From positions 1 through 64,000 of the forward strand of contig NZ_JARXYZ010000008.1 of the NCBI RefSeq assembly GCF_029894125.1: a stretch of DNA of 64,000 nt, given 5' to 3'. Below the pieces are notes generated by a model. That model worked only from the letters and a program-made list of their open reading frames with translations, did not search any database and was not told the DNA's origin. How positions within the stretch are numbered: the first letter of the stretch is position 1; the number at the start of each line of letters is the position of its first letter. Positions 41,551 through 48,688 of this stretch are shown here, one piece after another. The position numbers were made by a program, and so were the translations under genes. The DNA comes from Kitasatospora sp. MAA19. Its GTDB lineage: Bacteria > Actinomycetota > Actinomycetes > Streptomycetales > Streptomycetaceae.

Positions 41551-41576
41551 GGCGTCGCTTCCAGCATGATGTAGGG

Positions 41577-42344
41577 GTGAACGGGAGCAGCGCAGACAGC
41601 ACAGGCGGCCACCAGAGCACGCGGACGGACGCGGCACCCGACGCGGAGCCGGCCCGTCCGCGAACCGCTGCACCGGCGGGCGGGGGCGCCTCGGGGGGTG
41701 CGACTGCTCCGGCGACGCGCCGCCGGGGCGGCCGGGTCCGGATGACCGGCAAGCAGCGGCGGGAACAGCTGCTGGAGATCGGCCGGACGGTGTTCGCGGA
41801 GCGCGGCTACGACGGCACCTCGGTCGAGGAGATCGCCGAACGGGCCGGTGTCTCGAAGCCGGTGGTGTACGAGCACTTCGGCGGCAAGGAGGGGCTGTAC
41901 GCGGTGGTGGTGGACCGCGAGATGCAGCTGCTGCTGGACATGGTGACGGGGGCACTGACCGGCGGGCACTCGCGGGAACTGCTGGAGCAGGCCGCGTTCG
42001 CGCTGATGGACTACATCGACACGTCGACGGACGGCTTCCGGATCCTGGTCCGGGACTCCCCGGTGGCCCAGTCGACCGGCACCTTCGCCTCGCTGATCAG
42101 CGACATCGCGACGCAGGTGGAGGACATCCTCGGCCTGGAGTTCAAGTCCCGGGGCTTCGACGCCCGACTGGCCCCGATGTACTCGCAGATGCTGGTCGGC
42201 ATGGTGGCCCTGACCGGGCAGTGGTGGCTGGAGGTCCGCAAGCCGGACAAGGCGCAGGTCGCGGCGCACCTGGTGAATCTGGCCTGGCACGGGCTGGAGG
42301 GACTGGAGCGGCACCCGAAGCTGGTCGGCGACCGGAAGGGCTGA
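41577..42344 (+). CDS. TetR-family regulator, probably of the desaturase
   Basis: Transcription repressor of 255 residues. After a disordered Ala/Gly/Thr-rich lead of about 55 residues comes the TetR DNA-binding domain (MTGKQRREQLLEIGRTVFAERGYDGTSVEEIAERAGVSKPVVYEHFGGKEGLYAVVVDREM). The ligand domain (LLEQAAFALMDYIDTSTDGFRIL, MVALTGQWWLEVRKPDKAQVAAHLVNLAWHGLEGLERHP) follows. The start is uncertain: GTG 41577 keeps the lead, ATG 41742 starts just before the HTH domain. Position behind the desaturase suggests autoregulation and control of unsaturated fatty acid synthesis, as for DesR/FasR-like regulators. Confidence 0.9.
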   Translation: MNGSSADSTGGHQSTRTDAAPDAEPARPRTAAPAGGGASGGATAPATRRRGGRVRMTGKQRREQLLEIGRTVFAERGYDGTSVEEIAERAGVSKPVVYEHFGGKEGLYAVVVDREMQLLLDMVTGALTGGHSRELLEQAAFALMDYIDTSTDGFRILVRDSPVAQSTGTFASLISDIATQVEDILGLEFKSRGFDARLAPMYSQMLVGMVALTGQWWLEVRKPDKAQVAAHLVNLAWHGLEGLERHPKLVGDRKG

Positions 42345-42380
42345 CCGGCTTTCGGGTCCCGACCGCGCTCCGGGTTCGGC

Positions 42381-42405
42381 TTACTCCCTGATCTACTCCC
42401 TGATC
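42381..42405. repeat. 12-bp tandem duplication spanning the tam stop codon
   Basis: TACTCCCTGATC occurs twice in a row (42382 and 42394). On the coding strand the gene end reads ATC AGG GAG TAG then ATC AGG GAG TAA, so the last codons and stop are duplicated. Confidence 0.9.
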
Positions 42406-43184
42406 CCGACGGCGAAGATCCGCCGGAACGGGAACACGGTGCCGTGCGGTCCGGCCGGGTAGGCCTCGCGCAGGAGCGCTCCGTACTCGGCGAGGAAGGC
42501 GGCCCGGCGGTCGGGGTCGGCGAGCCGGGTGAGGACGGGGCGCAGCGCGGTGCCCTTGACCCAGTCGAGGACCGGGTCCGGGCCGGGGAGCAGGGTGCGG
42601 TAGGTGGTCTCCCAGACATCGGGGGTGCAACCGGCGGCGACGAGGGCGTCGAGGTAGCGCTCGGGCGGGTGGACTCCGGCCCGGACGGCGTCGTCGCCGA
42701 GGAGGTCGCGCCAGCGGGGGCTGCGGCGCAGTTCCGCGAGCAGGGTGTGGCTGGGGGCGTCGAAGTTGCCGGGGACCTGGAAGGCGACGGTTCCCCCGGG
42801 CCGCAGGGCGGCGGCCCAGCGCGGGACGAGGTCGAGATGACCGCCGATCCACTGCAGGGTGGCGTTGGAGACGATCAGGTCGGGTTCGGCCGGGGCCGGG
42901 TCGTAGTCGCGGGCGTCGGCGAGCAGGTAGTCAGCGGTGGGCTCGCCCTCGGTGCGGGCGGTGGCCAGCATCGGGGCGGAGTTGTCGACGCCGGTGAGGC
43001 GGGCGTGCGGCCAGCGTTCGCGCAGCACGGCGGTGGAGTTGCCGGGGCCGCAGCCGATGTCGAGGATCACGGGATCGATCGGGTGCGGAAGGGCGGGGAC
43101 GCGGGCGAGCAGGTCGCGCAGCGGGCGGGTGCGTTCGTCGGCGAAGCGCAGGTACTGCGCCGGGTCCCAGACGGGGGTGGTCAT
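42393..43184 (-). CDS. tam: Trans-aconitate 2-methyltransferase
   Basis: SAM-dependent class I methyltransferase that detoxifies trans-aconitate, an inhibitor of aconitase. The 263-residue protein has WDPAQYLRFADERTRPLRDLLARV (Tam N-terminus), the SAM motif ILDIGCGPGNSTAVL, VDNSAPML, and DLIVSNATLQWIGGH followed by LRPGGTVAFQVPGNFDAPSH. It ends FPFRRIFAVGIRE. The gene is divergent from marR with two matching operators between them, so it is probably the MarR target. Confidence 0.93.
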   Translation of the reverse strand: MTTPVWDPAQYLRFADERTRPLRDLLARVPALPHPIDPVILDIGCGPGNSTAVLRERWPHARLTGVDNSAPMLATARTEGEPTADYLLADARDYDPAPAEPDLIVSNATLQWIGGHLDLVPRWAAALRPGGTVAFQVPGNFDAPSHTLLAELRRSPRWRDLLGDDAVRAGVHPPERYLDALVAAGCTPDVWETTYRTLLPGPDPVLDWVKGTALRPVLTRLADPDRRAAFLAEYGALLREAYPAGPHGTVFPFRRIFAVGIRE

Positions 43185-43199
43185 GGTTCACCTCACAGG

Positions 43200-43217
43200 T
43201 ATCTCGACATCAAGATA
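43200..43217. promoter_or_regulatory. MarR-type operator 1
   Basis: TATCTCGACATCAAGATA is an 18-base palindrome (TNTCTYGA-N2-TCRAGANA) 16 bases upstream of the tam ATG. It matches operator 2 base for base in the conserved positions; their centres are 42 bp apart (about four helical turns). Confidence 0.75.
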
Positions 43218-43241
43218 TCTCGATGTAGCCTTGCTGGCACA

Positions 43242-43259
43242 TTTCTCGATGTCAAGAGA
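43242..43259. promoter_or_regulatory. MarR-type operator 2
   Basis: TTTCTCGATGTCAAGAGA shares the TCTCGA-N2-TCAAGA core with operator 1. It abuts the presumed -35 box of marR. Confidence 0.75.
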
Positions 43260-43260
43260 C

Positions 43261-43288
43261 TTCACATCGACACATCCACCGATACACT
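43261..43288 (+). promoter_or_regulatory. Candidate marR promoter, leaderless transcript
   Basis: TTCACA (43261-43266) and TACACT (43283-43288) are spaced by 16 bases. The ATG at 43296 lies seven bases after the -10 box with no ribosome site, so the mRNA would start at or next to the start codon. Confidence 0.5.
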
Positions 43289-43295
43289 GATCGTC

Positions 43296-43793
43296 ATGGA
43301 GGACGAGGTCGACAGGCTGGTCGCAGCGTGGCGCCGGGAGCGCCCCGACCTCGACGTGGGGCCGCTGGAGGTCCTCAGCCGGGTCAGCCGGCTCGCCCGG
43401 CACCTCGACCGCGCCCGCCGCACCGCCTTCGCCGAGCACGGGCTGGAGCCCTGGGAGTTCGACGTCCTGACCGCCCTGCGACGGGCCGGCTCTCCGTACC
43501 AACTCTCCCCCGGCCAGCTGCTCACCCAGACCCTGGTCACCTCCGGCACCATGACCAACCGCATCGACCGCCTCACCGGCAAGGGCCTGGTCAAGCGCCT
43601 GCCCGACCCGGACGACCGGCGCGGCGTGCTCGTCCGACTCACCGAAGACGGCCGCGACCGCGCCGACCAGGCGCTCGCCGGACTGCTCGCGCACGAGCGC
43701 GAACTGCTCGCCCAGCTCACCGCCGGTCAGCAGGGCGAACTCGCCGCGCTGCTGCGGCAGCTGGTCGCCCCGTTCGACAACATCCCGGGCTGA
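43296..43793 (+). CDS. MarR-family transcription regulator
   Basis: Winged-helix dimeric repressor of 165 residues. The DNA-binding part includes LEPWEFDVLTALRRAGSPYQLSPGQLL, LVTSGTMTNRIDRLTGKGLVKRLPDPDDRRGVLVRLT (recognition helix and wing with the DxRxxxV signature). Dimerisation helices flank it at both ends. Two identical-core operators lie between it and tam, so it likely represses both. No cysteine is present in the HTH part, so an OhrR-type peroxide switch is unlikely; a small ligand is more probable. Confidence 0.92.
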   Translation: MEDEVDRLVAAWRRERPDLDVGPLEVLSRVSRLARHLDRARRTAFAEHGLEPWEFDVLTALRRAGSPYQLSPGQLLTQTLVTSGTMTNRIDRLTGKGLVKRLPDPDDRRGVLVRLTEDGRDRADQALAGLLAHERELLAQLTAGQQGELAALLRQLVAPFDNIPG

Positions 43794-43850
43794 ACGGCCG
43801 ACTTGAACGGCCAGGCTGAACGGCCGGGCTGAACGGCCGGCTTGAACAAC
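43788..43850. repeat. 13-bp imperfect tandem repeat across the marR stop codon
   Basis: GGCTGAACGGCC-like units start at 43788, 43801, 43814, 43827 and (partial) 43840. The marR TGA stop lies in the first copy. Confidence 0.9.
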
Positions 43851-43892
43851 GGGCCCGAACAACCGGGTTGAACGTCCCGGCCGAACCGGCTC

Positions 43893-44840
43893 CTACGGCC
43901 GGTCCACCGTGGCCGCGATGGACGGCGGCGCGGGCACGACCGGCTCGGCGGGGCTGACCCCGGCCCGGCGGGCCACCGCGACGGCCGCCAGCGTGGAGTG
44001 CACCCCGAGCTTGCCGAGCACGTTCTGCATGTGCGTCCGGACGGTGTGCGGCGACAGGTAGAGCCGCTCCGCGACGGCCTGCCGGCCCAGGCCCGCGACC
44101 ATGCAGCGCAGGATCTGCTTCTCCCGCGGGGTGAGGGTGTCGACCAGCCGCTCGCTCTCGGTGCGGTCCCGGCGGGCGGTGGTCAGCTCGCGGATGACGC
44201 CGGTCAGCAGCGCGGGCGGCAGGTGCGTCTCGTCCCGCAACACGCCCCGGACCACGGCGAGCAGCCGGGCCAGCGAACTCTCCTTGGCCACCCAGCCGGT
44301 GGCGCCCGCGTGCAGGGCCCGGGCCGCGCGGTGCGGGTCGTCGACGGCGGCCAGGACGACGGCCCGCAGCCCCGGGTGGGCGCGGCGGAGCCGGGCGAGC
44401 AGGGTGATGCCGTCGGGCGCCGGGGGCGCGGCTCTGAGCTGGTCGGCCCGGTACGGGTCCGGGCGGGTCGAGCCCGTGCCGCGCGCGTCCGGGCGGAGCA
44501 GGTCCACCGGGCGGCCGCCGGACGGCGCCACCGGCGGGGCGGCCGGGTGGCGGGGCGGCGGCACGGGCGGGGCCAGACGCCGCCGGGCCTCGTCGGCCGG
44601 GTCCTGGCCCGGCCGGGTACGGGCGCCGGACGCCCCCGCTCCCTCCGCGCCGAGATCGGCGTCGATCAGGACCACGTCGAAGGCCCGTCCCTCGACGGCG
44701 GCGCGCTCCAGCGCCCGCTCGGCGGCGGCCGCGCTGCCGGCCGCGCCCACCTCCACGTCGGGCTCGGCGGCGAGTGCCGCGGCCAGTGCCTCGGCGAAGA
44801 TCCGGTGGTCGTCGACCACCAGGACGCGGATCCGCCCCAT
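43893..44840 (-). CDS. NarL/LuxR-family response regulator with a long insertion in the receiver
   Basis: Orphan response regulator of 315 residues. The receiver starts IRVLVVDDHRIFAEAL (D10, D11) and keeps the phosphoacceptor D60 (FDVVLIDADLG) and lysine K186 (GATGWVAKESSL). Between D60 and the next helix (DGITLLARLRRAHPG) it carries about 75 extra residues rich in Pro, Arg and Ala. The LuxR HTH is at about 238-300 (LTPREKQILRCMVAGLGRQAVAERLYLSPHTVRTHMQNVLGKLG). ATG 44840 is preferred; GTG 44846 is the alternative. No kinase gene is adjacent. Confidence 0.9.
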   Translation of the reverse strand: MGRIRVLVVDDHRIFAEALAAALAAEPDVEVGAAGSAAAAERALERAAVEGRAFDVVLIDADLGAEGAGASGARTRPGQDPADEARRRLAPPVPPPRHPAAPPVAPSGGRPVDLLRPDARGTGSTRPDPYRADQLRAAPPAPDGITLLARLRRAHPGLRAVVLAAVDDPHRAARALHAGATGWVAKESSLARLLAVVRGVLRDETHLPPALLTGVIRELTTARRDRTESERLVDTLTPREKQILRCMVAGLGRQAVAERLYLSPHTVRTHMQNVLGKLGVHSTLAAVAVARRAGVSPAEPVVPAPPSIAATVDRP

Positions 44841-45046
44841 CGTCACTACCCCCCTGCTCAGAGCGGCCCGAGCCCGGGGTCGGGGACCGGCCCCGGCACC
44901 CGCGCTCCTGGCCCGCCGCTCCGCCCGCCCACCGGTGACCGGTGCGGCCGAAGAAGAGCGCCGACCCCCACCGGTACCGCACTCAGCGTACGGGCCGGAA
45001 AACCCTCTCGTGGCGGTTTGGTGAAGTTTCGTCAGGAGGTGCGTGA

Positions 45047-45184
45047 GTGGCGGGATGTGCGTCGCCGGCCGGCGCCCCGGACAACACCGATGGCCCGGAC
45101 GACACCGAGGCGCCGCCCCCGAACCGTCCGGGAGCGGCGCCTGCGGCGGTCGTGCGGCCTACTGGGCGTTCTTCTCCAGGGTGA
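45047..45184 (+). CDS. Possible small ORF between the response regulator and galE
   Basis: GTG 45047 follows AGGAGG with a 7-base spacer and encodes 45 residues ([20 protein letters not shown]...), with GC-rich third positions. The end overlaps the 3' end of galE on the other strand and the galE terminator hairpin lies inside it. No family resemblance. The rest of the gap 44841-45158 shows no gene. Confidence 0.2.
   Translation: MAGCASPAGAPDNTDGPDDTEAPPPNRPGAAPAAVVRPTGRSSPG
45108..45142 (-). terminator. Terminator downstream of galE
   Basis: AGGCGCCGC and GCGGCGCCT pair perfectly around a 17-base loop, 17 bases past the galE stop. Confidence 0.7.
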
Positions 45185-46121
45185 ACTTCCAGGCGTCGGC
45201 GACGATGTCGTCCAGGTTCGGGCGGCGCGGCGTCCAGCCCAGCGCCTCGTGGGCGCGGGCGGCCGAGGCCACCAGCACGGCCGGGTCGCCGGCCCGGCGG
45301 CCGGCCACCTGCACCGGGATCTCCCGGCCGGTGACGCGCCGGACCGACTCGATCACCTCGCGCACCGAGAAGCCGCTGCCGTTGCCCAGGTTGCAGATCA
45401 GGTGCTCGCCCGGCTTGGCCGCGTCCAGCGCCAGCAGGTGGGCGTCGGCCAGGTCCGCGACGTGGATGTAGTCGCGGATGCAGGTGCCGTCCGGGGTCGG
45501 GTAGTCCTCGCCGTACACCGCGATGTGCGGACGCTGGCCCAGCGCAGCCTGGAAGACCAGCGGGATCAGGTGCGACTCGGGGTCGTGGCGCTCCCCGTGG
45601 GCACCGTACGCGCCGGCCACGTTGAAGTAGCGCAGCGAGACGGCGGCCAGGCCGTGTGCGACGGCCTCGCTGGTGATCAGGTGGTCCACGGCGAGCTTGG
45701 TGGCACCGTAGGTGTTGGTCGGCGAGGTGCGGGCGGTCTCGGCGATCGGCACGACCTCCGGCTCGCCGTAGACGGCGGCGGTGGAGGAGAACACCAGCTT
45801 GCGCACGCCCGCCGCGCGCATCGCGGAGACCAGCTCCAGCGAACCGGCCACGTTGTTGCGCCAGTACTTCTCCGGGTCCACGACCGACTCGCCGACCTGC
45901 GAGGAGGCCGCGAAGTGCAGCACCCCGTCGAAGGAGGAGTCCAGCACCCGGCCAGCCTCCTGGATCCGGCCCTCGACGAACTCGGCACCGGCCGGGACAC
46001 CCTCACGGAAACCGGTGGAGAGATCGTCCAGGACGGTCACCTGGTGCCCCGCCTCCAGCAGGTGGGCGGCCACCACGCTGCCGACGTAGCCGGCGCCACC
46101 CGTGACCAGGTACTTACTCAT
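45159..46121 (-). CDS. galE: UDP-glucose 4-epimerase
   Basis: Interconverts UDP-glucose and UDP-galactose; NAD-dependent extended SDR. The 320-residue protein begins [22 protein letters not shown] (GxxGxxG NAD site). It has [27 protein letters not shown], the catalytic [12 protein letters not shown] and NTYGATK (YxxxK), [45 protein letters not shown] and the C-terminal [19 protein letters not shown]. All are typical of GalE. In many streptomycetes galE lies in a galTEK operon; galT and galK are absent here, so it probably serves cell-surface sugar supply as a stand-alone gene. Confidence 0.96.
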   Translation of the reverse strand: MSKYLVTGGAGYVGSVVAAHLLEAGHQVTVLDDLSTGFREGVPAGAEFVEGRIQEAGRVLDSSFDGVLHFAASSQVGESVVDPEKYWRNNVAGSLELVSAMRAAGVRKLVFSSTAAVYGEPEVVPIAETARTSPTNTYGATKLAVDHLITSEAVAHGLAAVSLRYFNVAGAYGAHGERHDPESHLIPLVFQAALGQRPHIAVYGEDYPTPDGTCIRDYIHVADLADAHLLALDAAKPGEHLICNLGNGSGFSVREVIESVRRVTGREIPVQVAGRRAGDPAVLVASAARAHEALGWTPRRPNLDDIVADAWKFTLEKNAQ

Positions 46122-46258
46122 GATGAGACCTCCAGCGGGCGATGGTCCGCCGGATCAGCGGCGGCCATCGACGACGTGCGTACGACTGGGGATATTCTCC
46201 CTGCCCGCCGGGGGTGCTCAGGACCACCCGAACGGACCGCGCGACCACCCGTTGACGA

Positions 46259-46341
46259 CCCGTGCGGCCACCGCTCCCGACCTGTGCGGCCACGGCTGTC
46301 GCCCCGTGCGGCCACCGCTCCCGCCCCGTGCGGCCGCCCCG
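46259..46341. repeat. About 22-bp imperfect tandem repeat downstream of the response regulator stop
   Basis: Units beginning CCGTGCGGCCACCGCTCCCG recur with TGCGGCC at 46263, 46284, 46307 and 46329 (spacing 21-23). The array ends just before the stop codon of the minus-strand regulator at 46344 and lies in the galE upstream region. Confidence 0.8.
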
Positions 46342-46343
46342 GC

Positions 46344-47012
46344 TCAGCCGCCGGCCATCCGCTCCAGCAGCCCGGTCCGGGCGGCCACCGCGGCGGCCTC
46401 CAGCCGGGTCCGCGCGCCGAGCTTCATCAGCACCCGCTGGACGTGCGTCCGGGCGGTGCTCGCGGCGATCCGCATCCCGGCGGCGATCGCCGCGGTGTCC
46501 TCGCCGTCCGCGATCCGGGCCAGCACCTGCACCTCACGGCGGGTCAGCAGCCGCAGCAGCCGCACCGCTTCGTCGTCCGGCTCGGCGACCGGCCGCAGCA
46601 GCTGGTCGAAGGCCCCGCGCAGCACGTCCACGGCCACCGCCGCCTCGCCCGCCCGAGCCCGCCCGATCGCCCGCTCGACCACCCCGATCCGCTCGTCACT
46701 GGGCACGTACCCGGCTGCCCCGGCCGCGAACGCGCCCGCCACGCCGCGTAGTTCACCCACCGGTCCGAGCACGATCACGGCCACCTCGGGGCGCTCCCGG
46801 CGAATCCGGCGCAGCCCGTCGAAGGCCCCCGGCTCGCTCGGCGCGGCCACCCCCAGCAGGCACACCTCCGGCCGCCGTCCGACCACCAGATCGGCCGCGA
46901 CCCCGGCCGGGCAGCCGACCGCGAGCACCCGGTGGCCGCGCAGCTGAAGCGCCGTGGCCAGTGCCTCGGCCAGCAGCCGGTGGTCGTCGACCACCACGAG
47001 TCGAACGCCCAT
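46344..47012 (-). CDS. Atypical NarL/LuxR-type regulator lacking the phosphoacceptor Asp
   Basis: A 222-residue response-regulator-like protein. The receiver keeps the acidic pair (VVVDDHRLLAEAL, D9-D10), but the phosphoacceptor position in VCLLGVAAP is Gly54 instead of Asp. The Lys of the last strand is Pro104 (GYVPSD) and the switch Ser/Thr is Gly. It therefore cannot be phosphorylated in the normal way. The LuxR HTH is intact (LTRREVQVLARIADGEDTAAIAAGMRIAASTARTHVQRVLMKLGARTRLEA). ATG 47012 follows GGGAGGGCG. It is an orphan with no kinase nearby; it may bind a ligand or be constitutively active. Confidence 0.88.
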   Translation of the reverse strand: MGVRLVVVDDHRLLAEALATALQLRGHRVLAVGCPAGVAADLVVGRRPEVCLLGVAAPSEPGAFDGLRRIRRERPEVAVIVLGPVGELRGVAGAFAAGAAGYVPSDERIGVVERAIGRARAGEAAVAVDVLRGAFDQLLRPVAEPDDEAVRLLRLLTRREVQVLARIADGEDTAAIAAGMRIAASTARTHVQRVLMKLGARTRLEAAAVAARTGLLERMAGG

Positions 47013-47149
47013 GACGCCCTCCCGGTCGGGGTCCGGCTCGCGCCCGCACCCCATGGGCGGGCGGCCGATGACGCACCATCACAGCGCATTCCGTACCCGA
47101 CCCGCTAGGCCGCCGCGCACTGCCCGGCGAGCTGATCGGGAAACAGCAA

Positions 47150-47177
47150 AAGGCCCTCGCCGTGAAGCGAGGGCCTT
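47150..47177 (-). terminator. Terminator of tRNA-Thr
   Basis: AAGGCCCTCGC and GCGAGGGCCTT pair perfectly with a 6-base loop. On the minus strand the stem is followed by TTTTGC, giving a near-classical intrinsic terminator just after the tRNA. Confidence 0.88.
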
Positions 47178-47182
47178 CCGTA

Positions 47183-47258
47183 TGGAGCCCCCATGCGGAA
47201 TCGAACCGCAGACCTTCTCCTTACCATGGAGACGCTCTACCGACTGAGCTATAGGGGC
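47183..47258 (-). tRNA. tRNA-Thr (anticodon GGU)
   Basis: The minus strand folds as a tRNA: acceptor GCCCCTA paired with TGGGGGC, D arm GCTCAGTCGGTAGAGC, anticodon stem TCTCC/GGAGA with loop ATGGTAA (anticodon GGT), T arm TGCGG-TTCGATT-CCGCA, discriminator T and encoded CCA (47183-47185). Confidence 0.96.
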
Positions 47259-47385
47259 TTGCCGGGCTTTCACCGGGCCGGTCGAACAAGGAAGACATTA
47301 CACGGCTCGCGACCCGGAAGGGAAATCGGATCCACGGTCTCGGCGCATGCCGGAGCGCACCGGGCCGGTCGCCGGCGCACGGCGG

Positions 47386-47451
47386 GCCAGCCCTCGATGT
47401 GCCGCGGGTCAGCCCTCGGTGTACTGCGGCTCAGCCCTCGGCGTGCGCCTG
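47386..47451. repeat. 22-bp tandem repeat, three copies, across the HxlR gene stop codon
   Basis: CAGCCCTCG recurs at 47388, 47410 and 47432 with related flanks. The HxlR stop (reverse TCA, 47431-47433) lies in the third copy, and a second TCA is in the middle copy. Confidence 0.9.
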
Positions 47452-47886
47452 GTCGAACTCCTCGCGGGCGGCCAGCATCTGCCCGGTGTGCTGCTCCGTC
47501 CACCGGCCGAGCGGCGCCAGCAGCACGGCCAGCTCCCGGCCGAGCGGCAGCAGGTCGTAGACCACGCGCGGTGGCGTCTCCGGGAACACCGTGCGACGCA
47601 CCAGACCGCTGCGCTCCAGGGTCCGCAGCGACTGGGTGAGCATCTTGCGGCTGACCCCGCTGATCCCGCGCTGCAGCTCGGAGAACCGCTGCGGCCCGCA
47701 CCCGGCGAGGCTCATCAGGATCAGCATCGACCACTTGTCGGCCAGCTCGGCGAACATCGCGCGGCTGGGACAGAGCTGGGCGAAGACGTCGAGCTCCTGC
47801 TCCTCGCCCTTCCCCTGCCCACTCCCCCACTCCTGCCCGTGCCGCCCGACGCAGACCTGCGCCTGGGCCACTTCCTCCGTCGTCAT
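47431..47886 (-). CDS. HxlR (DUF24) family regulator, probable quinone/redox sensor
   Basis: Winged-helix regulator of 151 residues. The HxlR domain begins LCPSRAMFAELADKWSMLILMSL and continues RFSELQRGISGVSRKMLTQSLRTLERSGLVRRTVFPETPPRVVYDLLPLG. Cys39 in LCPSR is at the position of the redox-sensing Cys of YodB and QorR, which regulate quinone reductases. The first 35 residues are a polar extension. The gene is divergent from a WrbA-like flavoprotein gene, and inverted GGTCTCC/GGAGACC repeats lie between them. It probably represses that gene until oxidised or alkylated by quinones. Confidence 0.9.
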   Translation of the reverse strand: MTTEEVAQAQVCVGRHGQEWGSGQGKGEEQELDVFAQLCPSRAMFAELADKWSMLILMSLAGCGPQRFSELQRGISGVSRKMLTQSLRTLERSGLVRRTVFPETPPRVVYDLLPLGRELAVLLAPLGRWTEQHTGQMLAAREEFDQAHAEG

Positions 47887-47906
47887 GCCGTCCAGGGTAG
47901 CCCTGC

Positions 47907-47959
47907 GGTCTCCAATCCACTCCTGGTAACTAATGGAGACCTGGTCTATATTGGAGACC
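47907..47959. promoter_or_regulatory. HxlR operator region and flavoprotein promoter
   Basis: GGTCTCCAAT (47907), ATGGAGACC (47933) and GGTCTATATTGGAGACC (47943-47959) form a set of inverted GGTCT/AGACC half-sites, with GGTAACTAAT between them. TATATT at 47948-47953 is a plausible -10 box of the flavoprotein gene inside the last repeat. Confidence 0.6.
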
Positions 47960-48071
47960 GATCGGCCGACGGGCCCAGCACGGTGCTTCTGCCCCTGCCC
48001 TCACCCGTTCCTGGTTCCGTTCCCGCTTCCGTTCCGGTTTCCGTTCCCGTCCCCGTACAGGAGTGCCCCGC

Positions 48072-48668
48072 ATGACCGCCATCCGCCCGACCGTCGCCCT
48101 CGCCTACCACTCCGGCTACGGCCACACCGCCGTCATAGCCGAGGCCGTCGCCCGCGGCGCGGCCGCCGCCGGCGCCGAGGTCGTCTCGATCGCCGTCGAC
48201 ACCATCACCGACGAGCAGTGGGCCCAGCTCGACGCCGCGGACGCGATCGTCTTCGGCTCCCCCACCTACATGGGCACCGCCTCCGGCGCCTTCCACGTCT
48301 TCGCGGAGGCCACCAGCAAGCGCTGGTTCTCGGACGCCTGGCGGGACAAGGTCGCCGCCGGCTTCACCAACTCCGCCTCCAAGAGCGGCGACAAGGCCGG
48401 CACCCTCGCCTTCTTCCAGACCCTCGCCGCCCAGCACTCCATGAGCTGGGTCAACCTCGGCCTCAAGCCCGGCTGGAACTCCACCACCGCCACCGAGAAC
48501 GACCTCAACCGCCTCGGCTTCTTCAACGGCGCCGCCGCCTCCAGCCCGTCCGACGCCGGCCCCGAGGCCGTGCACAAGGCCGACATCGCGACCGCCGAGC
48601 ACCTCGGCGAGCGGGTCGCCAAGCACACCGCCGTCGTGCTGGCCGGCCGCGCCGCCCTCGCCGGCTGA
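48072..48668 (+). CDS. WrbA-like flavodoxin-family NAD(P)H:quinone oxidoreductase
   Basis: FMN-binding flavodoxin-fold protein of 198 residues. The phosphate loop is YHSGYGHTAVIAEAVARGA, and the isoalloxazine loop is FGSPTYMGTASGAFHVFAEATSKRW. MSWVNLGLKPGWNSTTATENDLNRLGFFNGA and EHLGERVAKHT complete the family pattern. Such proteins reduce quinones by two electrons and avoid semiquinone stress. ATG 48072 lies 8 bases after GGAG; GTG 48063 overlaps that site. It is divergent from the HxlR regulator with shared operators, the arrangement of QorR- or YodB-controlled genes. Confidence 0.9.
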   Translation: MTAIRPTVALAYHSGYGHTAVIAEAVARGAAAAGAEVVSIAVDTITDEQWAQLDAADAIVFGSPTYMGTASGAFHVFAEATSKRWFSDAWRDKVAAGFTNSASKSGDKAGTLAFFQTLAAQHSMSWVNLGLKPGWNSTTATENDLNRLGFFNGAAASSPSDAGPEAVHKADIATAEHLGERVAKHTAVVLAGRAALAG

Positions 48669-48688
48669 CCACCCCGCACGGTCGGCAC

